NCBI GenBank assembly: GCA_030641085.1
Contig: DAOWIC010000356.1
Location: 1 to 9,518 of the forward strand
Reading direction: 5' to 3'
Origin: Calditrichota bacterium
GTDB taxonomy: Bacteria > Zixibacteria > MSB-5A5 > GN15 > FEB-12
Length of the DNA stretch: 9,518 bases
Under the pieces are notes generated by a model that ran no database searches, was not told the DNA's origin, and worked only from the letters and a program-made list of their open reading frames with translations. The position numbers and the translations under genes are program-made. Position 1 is the stretch's first letter. Each line of letters starts with the position of its first letter. Below are positions 1 to 6,519 of the stretch, in pieces.

Positions 1-115
1 GAAATACTTCGTTCAGGCGGGTGCGGGCATTGTGGCCGACTCTCGCCCGAGCCGCGAATTCGACGAAACCCGGGCCAAGGCGCAGGTTTTGATCGACGCC
101 GTGGCGGGGGAATAG
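1..115 (+). CDS. trpE: Anthranilate synthase component I, C-terminal end (partial)
   Basis: Only the last 37 codons lie in the window, in the frame starting at base 2 and ending at the TAG at 113-115. They read KYFVQAGAGIVADSRPSREF and continue through a helix rich in Asp, Glu, Lys and Ala. The QAGAGIVADS motif is the conserved C-terminal signature of the chorismate-binding enzymes TrpE and PabB. TrpE converts chorismate to anthranilate using ammonia passed from the TrpG glutaminase. The following trpG and complete trp gene set make TrpE much more likely than PabB or isochorismate synthase. The stop is 4 bases before the trpG start, and the G-rich end of this gene also serves as the trpG ribosome binding site. 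The catalytic core and any feedback-inhibition site lie outside the window. Confidence 0.93.
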   Translation, partial: KYFVQAGAGIVADSRPSREFDETRAKAQVLIDAVAGE

Positions 116-119
116 GCCG

Positions 120-686
120 GTGATATTTGTTTTAGACAACTACGATTCCTTCACCTATAACCTTGTGCAATACCTGGCTGAATTAGGCGCGCGGTTGGAA
201 GTCTACCGCAACGATGTTATCTCGGTCGATGATGTACAGGCGTTGAAGCCGCGCGGGATTGTGCTTTCGCCCGGCCCCGGCCGACCGGAACGGGCGGGCG
301 TTATGAACGATCTCGTAAAAGAACTGGCCGGCAAAGTCCCGATCATGGGTGTCTGTCTCGGGCATCAGTCAATAGCTCAGGTTTTCGGGGCCAGGATCAC
401 GTACGCGCCGACTCTGATGCACGGCAAGACTTCACCGATCAGGCACGACGGTTCGACGCTGTTCAAAGGGATACCGACACCGTTCGAGGCAACCCGTTAC
501 CATTCTCTCACAATCGAGCGGCGCTCGTTGAGCCGATCATTTAAGATTACCGCCGATACTACCGATAGAGTCATAATGGGGATTCAACATCGGGACTATC
601 CCCTTTATGGCGTTCAGTTTCATCCTGAATCAATTATGACCAAAGACGGAAAGGCAATCCTCAAGAACTTTCTGGACAGTCTCTGA
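120..686 (+). CDS. trpG: Anthranilate synthase component II (glutamine amidotransferase)
   Basis: A class I glutamine amidotransferase of 188 aa, the usual length for a stand-alone TrpG. It hydrolyses glutamine and channels ammonia to TrpE for anthranilate synthesis. The N-terminus MIFVLDNYDSFTYNLVQYL is typical of the family. The oxyanion segment LSPGPG is at 49-54, the nucleophile Cys79 is in GVCLGHQ, and the other triad members are His168 and Glu170 in VQFHPES. The HGKTSPI (101-107) and RYHSL (126-130) motifs are also characteristic. The GTG start at 120 fits the family N-terminus and follows a GGGGGAA stretch (106-112) at good spacing. The stop overlaps the trpD ATG by one base (TGATG), which implies coupled translation. 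As in many bacteria, the subunit might also serve aminodeoxychorismate synthase (PabA role); the sequence cannot exclude this. Confidence 0.96.
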   Translation: MIFVLDNYDSFTYNLVQYLAELGARLEVYRNDVISVDDVQALKPRGIVLSPGPGRPERAGVMNDLVKELAGKVPIMGVCLGHQSIAQVFGARITYAPTLMHGKTSPIRHDGSTLFKGIPTPFEATRYHSLTIERRSLSRSFKITADTTDRVIMGIQHRDYPLYGVQFHPESIMTKDGKAILKNFLDSL

Positions 687-1696
687 TGCTTAAGGAATAT
701 CTCTCAAAGATACTTTGTGGCGAAAACCTGACCATCGACGAGGCTACCGAGGTGATGAATATCATCATGGGCGGCGAGGCCAACCCGGCCCAGATCGCCG
801 GACTGCTGGTAGCTTTGAAAGCGAAGGGTGAACAAGCCGAGGAGGTAGCCGGATTCGTGCGGGTGATGCGCGAGCACGCGACCAAAGTTGCGCTGCCCGA
901 TAATGATGCGGTCGACGGCTGCGGCACCGGCGGTGACGGTTCCAACAGCTTCAATATCTCGACCGCCGCGGCAGTGGTAGCCTCGGCGGCCGGAGTCATG
1001 GTCGCCAAGCACGGCAATCGCTCGGTCAGTTCGCGCTGCGGCTCGGCCGACCTGCTGGAAGAGACCGGCGCCAATATCGATCCGGGCCGGGAGAAAGTGG
1101 AAGATAATCTCCGTCGAATCGGTTTCGCCTTCATGTACGCACCGCGGTTTCATCCAGCCATGAAACATGCCGCCGGTGTCCGCCGGGAACTGGGTGTACG
1201 CACGGTTTTCAATATCCTGGGGCCGATGACCAACCCGGCCTCGGTCAGGCGGCAACTGATCGGCGTTTACAGCCGCGACCTGATACCCCTGATGGGCGAG
1301 GTGCTTCAGATGACCGGATCGAAGCATGTTATAATCGCCCACTCGCGCGACGGCATGGATGAGTTCTCAGTCACCGCTCCGACTGATTACGTCGAGCTTA
1401 CCGGCGGAACACTCAGGCGGGGCGCTCTGTCGCCGGAAGAGGTCGGGCTGAACAGCCACCCATCCGGTGCCGTTGACGGGGGAGACTCCGGCCGGAATCT
1501 TGCTATCCTGCGGGATGTACTCGATGGCAGGCGGGGCCCTCATCGAGACGCAGTCCTTTTCAACAGCGGCGCCATGATCTATGTAGCAGGCAGATCCGAA
1601 AATATCAAAGAGGGCGTGACGCTCGCCACCGGGGCTATCGATTCCGGTCGCGCCAAAGAAAAGCTTGACGCTTGGGTGAAGGCATCCGTTAGTTAA
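686..1696 (+). CDS. trpD: Anthranilate phosphoribosyltransferase
   Basis: TrpD transfers phosphoribosyl from PRPP to anthranilate, the second step of tryptophan synthesis. It has 336 aa, normal for a stand-alone TrpD. A small helical N-terminal domain (about 1-70) is followed by the nucleoside-phosphorylase-like alpha/beta domain. The PRPP-binding glycine loop GCGTGGDGSNSFNIST is at 78-93 and KHGNRSVSS is at 108-116. The FNILGPMTNPA motif begins at 175, and the acidic metal-binding pair Asp225-Glu226 lies in DGMDEFS. LFNSGAMIYV near the C-terminus is also conserved. The ATG at 686 overlaps the trpG stop. No good Shine-Dalgarno sequence precedes it, so it probably depends on ribosomes finishing trpG. 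It is separate from trpG, unlike the fused TrpGD of enterobacteria. Confidence 0.96.
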   Translation: MLKEYLSKILCGENLTIDEATEVMNIIMGGEANPAQIAGLLVALKAKGEQAEEVAGFVRVMREHATKVALPDNDAVDGCGTGGDGSNSFNISTAAAVVASAAGVMVAKHGNRSVSSRCGSADLLEETGANIDPGREKVEDNLRRIGFAFMYAPRFHPAMKHAAGVRRELGVRTVFNILGPMTNPASVRRQLIGVYSRDLIPLMGEVLQMTGSKHVIIAHSRDGMDEFSVTAPTDYVELTGGTLRRGALSPEEVGLNSHPSGAVDGGDSGRNLAILRDVLDGRRGPHRDAVLFNSGAMIYVAGRSENIKEGVTLATGAIDSGRAKEKLDAWVKASVS

Positions 1697-1699
1697 GGC

Positions 1700-3025
1700 A
1701 TGAGAATTTCTCCTCCGCCCGCACCACCTGTCGAATCTCCCAAAACGCTATCCGAGAATATTCGCCACGGGGCCGCCGACTATTTAAAACACATCAAGTT
1801 GTTCTCGCGAAACGCGCGGCTATACCTGATCGGCTCCTTCCTGATGGGCGTTAATTTCCACGTTTTTCAACTGCTTCTGAACCTGTACCTGCGCGATCTC
1901 GGCTTTTCCGAAGGCCAGATCGGCTATGTAGTCTCCTCGCGGGCGGCCGGCATGACCCTGGTAGCGATACCGGCGGCGCTGCTCTTGAGCCGCATCAAGC
2001 TCAAGCCGGTTCTCCTGACCGCCTGCATCATGTTCGGGCTGTTCAGCTACTTTATTACCAGCTATCAGACGCTGTCGCTCTTAATCGGTTTTTCACTTCT
2101 GAGCGGGGCGGCGTTTACCTTTTACCGGGTTGGGGCGGCGCCTTTCTATATGAGGAACTCCACCCCCAACGAGCGCACCCACCTGTTCTCGTTCGCCTTT
2201 GGCATGATGTTGCTGGCGGGGATGGCCGGCTCTATCGGCTCCGGGCGCATGGTGACCCTGATTGGCGACATGACCGGTGACATCATTCTTGGCTATCAAT
2301 ATACCATGTATCTGGGAATCGCCGTGGCATTGCTGGCCCTGCTTCCATTCGGGCTGATCAAATCCGCCAGACCGTCACGCGATGAAAACCGGATCGCTCT
2401 CACCTGGGGCCAACTCAAGCGACGGGGCGGTTTCTATCTCAAAATCGTGACAAGCAATTTTCTGATCGGGGCGGGGGCCGGGTTGACGATACCATTCCTG
2501 AATCTCTATTTCCGGGATCGCTTCAATCTTTCGCCGGACACGATCGGACTTTACTATTTTGTGGTGCAGTTTTCGATGCTGGTCGGTACCCTCTCCGGAC
2601 CGGTGCTGGCCAAAAAATTCGGATTGGTGCGGACCGTGGTCATTACCCAAATCGCTTCGATGCCGTTTATGCTCATGCTATCCTATTCCTTTTACCTGCC
2701 GCTTGCCTTTGTCGCGTTTGTTTTTCGCGGCGGTCTGATGAATTTGGGAGCACCGATCGTAACTAATTTCGGCATGGAAATATCCGAAAAAGGGGAACAT
2801 GGGCTGGTGAATGCACTGCTGATGGTCTCCTGGACATCATCGTGGATGGTCTCCGCGGCAATCGGTGGCAGCCTGATCGAAAAATACGGCTACACAGTGA
2901 CCATTAACACCACGATCATCCTCTACGTGATCGCCACGACTGCCTTCTACGGCTTCTTCCGCAAGGCGGAACGAAAATCGGAAGAGGCGTGCGGCTGGAT
3001 AATCGCGCGGGAGAACCTGTCATGA
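1700..3025 (+). CDS. MFS transporter embedded in the trp operon
   Basis: A 441-aa integral membrane protein with the look of a major facilitator superfamily secondary transporter. Twelve hydrophobic segments can be read at roughly 41-64, 74-96, 102-121, 124-146, 161-186, 200-220, 248-270, 281-303, 309-327, 329-349, 368-390 and 399-420. A longer polar loop at about 221-247 lies between helices 6 and 7, giving the usual 6+6 layout. A basic and proline-rich N-terminal tail of about 40 residues should be cytoplasmic. It starts 3 bases after the trpD stop and its last 4 bases overlap trpC, so it is a true operon member. The only nearby SD-like bases (AAGG, 1695-1698) are too close to the ATG, which suggests coupling to trpD. 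The substrate is not recognisable from sequence. Export or uptake of tryptophan, indole or an aromatic intermediate is suggested only by location. Confidence 0.85.
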   Translation: MRISPPPAPPVESPKTLSENIRHGAADYLKHIKLFSRNARLYLIGSFLMGVNFHVFQLLLNLYLRDLGFSEGQIGYVVSSRAAGMTLVAIPAALLLSRIKLKPVLLTACIMFGLFSYFITSYQTLSLLIGFSLLSGAAFTFYRVGAAPFYMRNSTPNERTHLFSFAFGMMLLAGMAGSIGSGRMVTLIGDMTGDIILGYQYTMYLGIAVALLALLPFGLIKSARPSRDENRIALTWGQLKRRGGFYLKIVTSNFLIGAGAGLTIPFLNLYFRDRFNLSPDTIGLYYFVVQFSMLVGTLSGPVLAKKFGLVRTVVITQIASMPFMLMLSYSFYLPLAFVAFVFRGGLMNLGAPIVTNFGMEISEKGEHGLVNALLMVSWTSSWMVSAAIGGSLIEKYGYTVTINTTIILYVIATTAFYGFFRKAERKSEEACGWIIARENLS

Positions 3026-3801
3026 CCGGAATTCTCGACAAGATCGCCGTCAACAAACGGATCGAGATCGATGAAATGAAAATCGAACGACCCCTCGAGA
3101 GCTTTGTCGAGCGAATCTCCGCGGACCAGCCTCCCGGTTTTGGCGCGGTGCTCGAGAAGACGGATCGGATCAATATTATTGCCGAACTGAAAAAAGGCTC
3201 GCCGTCGCGTGGAATCATCCGCGAGGATTTTAACCCGATCGAGCTTGCCCGAAAGTATCGTGATGGCGGTGCCGCGGCGCTCTCGGTCTTGACCGAACAA
3301 CGATATTTCTATGGCCGGTTTGAGTATCTGAAGTCCGCCAAAGCCGAATCCAACCTGCCGATCCTGTGTAAAGACTTTATTATCGATCCGTACCAGATTT
3401 ATTACGCGAAATATATGGGGGCCGATGCGGTCCTGCTGATTGTCCGCATGCTTGGCCCGGCACAATTGACCAAGTTCATCCGGCTCTGTGAACAGACAGG
3501 ACTGGACGCTCTGGTTGAGACGCACAACGAGGCTGAGTTGACGACCGCCCTCGACTGCGGTGCACGAATTGTCGGAGTCAATAATCGCGACCTGGACAGC
3601 TTTGACGTCGATATCAATACTGCCGTTCGGCTGGCGAAATCGATACCGGACGATATCACGCGCGTGGCCGAGTCCGGCATATCCGACCGTGGGAATATAG
3701 AGTTTCTACAAGATGCAGGTTATAGCAATTTCCTGATCGGTGAGGCGCTGATGAAGTCCGACGATCCGGCCGAGTTAATCCGGAGGCTCAGGGAAGAATG
3801 A
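3022..3801 (+). CDS. trpC: Indole-3-glycerol phosphate synthase
   Basis: TrpC closes the pyrrole ring of CdRP with loss of CO2 and water to give indole-3-glycerol phosphate. The protein is 259 aa, a standard single-domain (beta/alpha)8 barrel. The N-terminus MTGILDKIAVNKRIEIDEMK is the usual family opening. Catalytic residues are visible: Glu55 and Lys57 in IAELKKGSPSRG, Lys117 in LCKDFI, Glu166 in ALVETH, Asn187/Asn188 in GVNNRDL, and Ser218 in ESGI. The phosphate-binding FLIGEALM motif is at 237-244. The ATG at 3022 is chosen because it overlaps the transporter stop as ATGA, follows GGAGA (3010-3014) at 7-base spacing, and matches the family start. An in-frame GTG at 2989 would add 11 unconserved residues. 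It is not fused to TrpF, unlike in E. coli. Confidence 0.96.
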   Translation: MTGILDKIAVNKRIEIDEMKIERPLESFVERISADQPPGFGAVLEKTDRINIIAELKKGSPSRGIIREDFNPIELARKYRDGGAAALSVLTEQRYFYGRFEYLKSAKAESNLPILCKDFIIDPYQIYYAKYMGADAVLLIVRMLGPAQLTKFIRLCEQTGLDALVETHNEAELTTALDCGARIVGVNNRDLDSFDVDINTAVRLAKSIPDDITRVAESGISDRGNIEFLQDAGYSNFLIGEALMKSDDPAELIRRLREE

Positions 3802-4433
3802 TGCGACCGTTGATCAAAGTCTGCGGCATTACTCGCCTGAAAGATGCCCGAATTGCGATCCGTCTCGGCGCGGACTTGCTGGGATTTATCTTCTACCGGC
3901 GCTCGCCGAGATTTATCTCTGCCGCAAGTGCCCGGGAGATCATCCGGCAGATTGCACCGACCGCAATCCGGGTAGGCGTCTTTGTGAATGAAACGTCAAA
4001 CAAAGTAATCCGTCTGGCGCGACACCTGCAGCTTGATCTGGTGCAGCTTAATGGCGATGAATCAAACCGGGAGATCAGGCACTTTCAGCGCGAGGGCTTA
4101 GGGGTAATCAAAACGTTCCATGTCGAGACGCGTGATGATTTCGCTCGGATCAGCGCCTGCCCGGCTGAGATTATACACCTTGATAACCGGACCGATAACA
4201 GTCGGGGGGGGACCGGCGAGCGTTTCAACTGGTCGCTGAGGCCGCCGCGGAGAATTTCTAACCTGATGCTGGCCGGCGGGATTAACGCCGATAATGTAAG
4301 CGAGGGCCAGAGATTGTTCCGGCCGCTTATAATCGATGTCAACTCCGGCGTTGAATACCGACCGGGGCTGAAGTCGGAAACAAAATTGCGCGAGTTTTTT
4401 GCTGTCGTGGAGAAAATCCGTTATGGCCGGTGA
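3798..4433 (+). CDS. trpF: Phosphoribosylanthranilate isomerase
   Basis: TrpF performs the Amadori rearrangement of phosphoribosylanthranilate to CdRP. The protein is 211 aa, a compact (beta/alpha)8 barrel of normal size. The catalytic base Cys9 is in IKVCGIT and the catalytic acid Asp129 is in IHLDN. GADLLGFIFYRRSPRFIS (24-41), VGVFVN (59-64), GGTGERFNW (137-145), LAGGIN (158-163) and DVNSGVE (180-186) are family signatures. The usual VQLHGDE strand reads VQLNGDE (82-88), a His-to-Asn change. Two start codons are adjacent: ATG 3798 overlaps the trpC stop as ATGA, while ATG 3801 is better spaced from GGGAAG (3791-3796). The difference is a single Met. A run of eight G (4204-4211) encodes the GG of the GGTG motif, but the frame is intact. 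Confidence 0.94.
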   Translation: MMRPLIKVCGITRLKDARIAIRLGADLLGFIFYRRSPRFISAASAREIIRQIAPTAIRVGVFVNETSNKVIRLARHLQLDLVQLNGDESNREIRHFQREGLGVIKTFHVETRDDFARISACPAEIIHLDNRTDNSRGGTGERFNWSLRPPRRISNLMLAGGINADNVSEGQRLFRPLIIDVNSGVEYRPGLKSETKLREFFAVVEKIRYGR

Positions 4434-5628
4434 ATCAAAACGAATGCCCGACAAAAAAGGACGATTCGGTCCGTACGGTGGGCGCTACGTTCCCGAAACA
4501 GTCATTTATGCGCTCGACGAACTGGAGCGTTGCTACCGGCAATTCAAAAAAGACAGACGCTTTCGGAGTGAGTTGAAAGGTCTCCTGGCCGATTTTGTCG
4601 GGCGTCCCACACCGCTTTATTATGCCGAACGACTGACCGCCTTTCTCAAAGGTCCCGAAATCTACTTCAAGCGCGAAGACCTCAACCATACCGGGGCGCA
4701 CAAGATCAATAACACTGTCGGGCAGATTTTGCTGGCACAACGGATGGGAAAGAAGCGGATAATTGCCGAGACCGGCGCCGGACAGCATGGTCTCGCGACA
4801 GCTACAGTCTGCGCCCGTTTTGGTATGTCCTGTATCGTTTACATGGGCACCGAGGACATGAAACGGCAGAAACCGAATGTGGAGAAAATGCGCCTGCTGG
4901 GGGCAAAAGTTGTTCCGGTAACATCAGGATCGGCTACGCTCAAAGACGCCACCAGCGAGGCGCTGCGCGATTGGGTGACCAATGTTCGTTCGACCTTCTA
5001 TGTCCTCGGTTCGGTTGTCGGACCGCACCCGTACCCGATGATAGTACGCGACTTCCAGACAATAATCGGGCGCGAAACCCGGCGGCAGAGTTTGAGATTA
5101 TTCAAAACGCCGCCGGATGCGATCATTGCCTGTGTCGGCGGCGGTTCCAACGCGCTGGGCATTTTTGCCGATTTCCTCAAAGATGACCAAGTGAAGCTGA
5201 TCGGTGTCGAAGCGGCCGGGTATGGTCTGACCTCGGGGCAACATGCCGCACCACTGGCGAAAGGGAAACCGGGGGTCCTTCACGGCGCGTTCAGCTATCT
5301 CATATATGACGACGATGGCCAGGTGATCCTTCCGCACTCGATCTCCGCCGGGCTGGATTATCCCGGGGTCGGACCGGAGCATTCACTTCTGAAAGATTCC
5401 GGGCGCGTGACTTACGGCACAGTGACCGACGCCGAAGCGCTGAGGGCGTTTGAGCAGGTCTCCCGTTTGGAGGGAATCATCCCCGCCCTCGAAACTTCAC
5501 ACGCCCTGGCCTGGCTGATGAAGCATAAGCGAAAGTTCAAAAAGAACGAGAAGATCGTGGTCTGTCTCTCCGGCCGGGGAGATAAAGACATGCCGATTGT
5601 CGCGTCAGCGGGGATGCTCGATGAGTAA
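4423..5628 (+). CDS. trpB: Tryptophan synthase beta chain
   Basis: TrpB is the PLP enzyme that condenses indole, tunnelled from TrpA, with serine to make tryptophan. From ATG 4423 it is 401 aa, normal for the TrpB1 class that pairs with TrpA. The opening GRFGPYGGRYVPET (13-26) is diagnostic. The PLP lysine is Lys94 in HTGAHKINN and the catalytic acid is Glu116 in AETGAGQHG. The phosphate-binding loop GGGSNA is at 239-244, SAGLDYPGVGPEH at 308-320, and Ser383 in LSGRGDKDM faces the PLP ring nitrogen. ATG 4423 overlaps trpF by 11 bases and follows GGAGA (4409-4413) at 9-base spacing. ATG 4444 (start MPDKKGRFG) is a plausible alternative because the first 7 residues are not conserved. Confidence 0.96.
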   Translation: MAGESKRMPDKKGRFGPYGGRYVPETVIYALDELERCYRQFKKDRRFRSELKGLLADFVGRPTPLYYAERLTAFLKGPEIYFKREDLNHTGAHKINNTVGQILLAQRMGKKRIIAETGAGQHGLATATVCARFGMSCIVYMGTEDMKRQKPNVEKMRLLGAKVVPVTSGSATLKDATSEALRDWVTNVRSTFYVLGSVVGPHPYPMIVRDFQTIIGRETRRQSLRLFKTPPDAIIACVGGGSNALGIFADFLKDDQVKLIGVEAAGYGLTSGQHAAPLAKGKPGVLHGAFSYLIYDDDGQVILPHSISAGLDYPGVGPEHSLLKDSGRVTYGTVTDAEALRAFEQVSRLEGIIPALETSHALAWLMKHKRKFKKNEKIVVCLSGRGDKDMPIVASAGMLDE

Positions 5629-6409
5629 GCGGATTGCCGACATGCTGGCCGACCGGGGCACCAGAAAGTTGCTGGTGCCGTTCTTCACGGTCGGCTATCC
5701 GACTTTCAAGAGATCGCTCGACCTGGTGCGGGCAGCGGTCGACGAAGGGGCCGACATGGTTGAACTGGGGATGCCCTTTTCCGATCCGATGGCCGACGGT
5801 CCGCAGATTCAGTTTTCGTCGCAAGTCGCCCTGAAAAACGATACTACGTTGAAAAGCGTCCTCAAGGCGGTCTCCGATCTCCGACAAACCATCAATGTGC
5901 CACTGATACTGATGGGTTATGTGAATCCAATCGTGGCCTACTCGGAGAAACGATTTCTCGCCGACGCCGCCAATGCCGGCGCCGATGGCCTGATAATCCC
6001 CGACTTGCCGGTGGATGAAGCTAAATCATTCAAGAGCGTGGCCGACTCCCACGGGCTTTCCACCATATTTCTGGTATCACCCACTTCGAATAAAGAGCGT
6101 GTCGAGCAGATCGACGGTCTCTCGACCGATTTTGTCTATGCGGTCACGGTGACCGGTGTCACCGGCAGCGGCAGGAAGTTTGGACGTGAGACCGATGACT
6201 ACCTGAAGCGACTAAAGCAGACGCTGCGCCAACCATATGTGGCCGGATTCGGTGTGTCATCGGCTGAGTCGGCCTGCAGACTGACCCGGTATGCCGACGG
6301 TGTGGTGATCGGCTCGAAACTTATCGGTCTGATCCGGGAGGCAAAAAGCAGTCGCGAGGCTGTCTCGCGGGTCGCGGGCTTTCTGCGCACCATCCGGCGC
6401 GCTATCTGA
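5621..6409 (+). CDS. trpA: Tryptophan synthase alpha chain
   Basis: TrpA cleaves indole-3-glycerol phosphate to indole and glyceraldehyde-3-phosphate and passes indole to TrpB. It has 262 aa, a complete (beta/alpha)8 barrel of usual length. The catalytic Glu48 and Asp59 sit in ELGMPFSDPMADGPQIQ (48-64), and the active-site tyrosine equivalent is Tyr173 in FVYAVTVTGVTG. The mobile-loop segment IIPDLPVDE is at 125-133. Phosphate is bound by GFGVSS (209-214) and GVVIGSKLI (227-235). The ATG at 5621 overlaps the trpB stop by 8 bases and follows GGGGA (5609-5613) at 7-base spacing; it gives the family-typical opening MSKRIADML. This is the last trp gene. No clear intrinsic terminator follows it. 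Confidence 0.96.
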   Translation: MSKRIADMLADRGTRKLLVPFFTVGYPTFKRSLDLVRAAVDEGADMVELGMPFSDPMADGPQIQFSSQVALKNDTTLKSVLKAVSDLRQTINVPLILMGYVNPIVAYSEKRFLADAANAGADGLIIPDLPVDEAKSFKSVADSHGLSTIFLVSPTSNKERVEQIDGLSTDFVYAVTVTGVTGSGRKFGRETDDYLKRLKQTLRQPYVAGFGVSSAESACRLTRYADGVVIGSKLIGLIREAKSSREAVSRVAGFLRTIRRAI

Positions 6410-6446
6410 TTGGCAGAACATTTCCCATTTCCAACAAGGTTAGTTC

Positions 6447-6476
6447 TGGACATTACCCCCCCCAGTGTGATATAAT
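6447..6476 (+). promoter_or_regulatory. Sigma-70-type promoter for argS with extended -10
   Basis: A -35 hexamer TGGACA (6447-6452, 5 of 6 matches to TTGACA) is followed after 18 bases by a perfect -10 TATAAT (6471-6476). The -10 is preceded by TGA, giving an extended -10 (TGn). Transcription would begin near 6483 and leave a 5' leader of about 37 bases before argS. The spacer contains eight consecutive C (6456-6463). The position in the only gap between trpA and argS supports independent argS transcription. The motif match is seen; activity is inferred. Confidence 0.75.
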
Positions 6477-6504
6477 ATGCGTCTAATCCGCATCAGGGGT
6501 AGCT

Positions 6505-6510
6505 AAGGAG
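6505..6510 (+). promoter_or_regulatory. Ribosome binding site of argS
   Basis: AAGGAG lies 9 bases before the GTG at 6520. It is the strongest Shine-Dalgarno match in the window and decides in favour of this GTG as the argS start. Confidence 0.85.
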
Positions 6511-6519
6511 CATAGCCGA

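Noticed and set aside
2989..3021. Upstream in-frame GTG start for trpC
   Set aside because: It adds 11 residues unlike the family N-terminus. ATG 3022 has a GGAGA site and an ATGA overlap with the transporter stop.
2947..3525. Long open frame on the minus strand opposite the transporter end and trpC
   Set aside because: It runs antisense to well-conserved coding sequence, has no family-like motifs, and is explained by the codon bias of the real gene.
4399..4422. Upstream in-frame TTG start for trpB
   Set aside because: It adds 8 unconserved residues. ATG 4423 has GGAGA at good spacing.
5597..5620. Upstream in-frame TTG start for trpA
   Set aside because: ATG 5621 gives the standard MSKRIADML opening and has its own GGGGA site.
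6414..6448. CAGAAC/GTTCTG inverted repeat after trpA as a terminator
   Set aside because: The stem is only 6 bp with a 23-base loop and no T-run, and its end overlaps the argS -35 box.
6477..6493. ATGCG/CGCAT inverted repeat near the argS transcription start
   Set aside because: It is a 5-bp stem that begins upstream of the expected start site, so it would be only partly transcribed.
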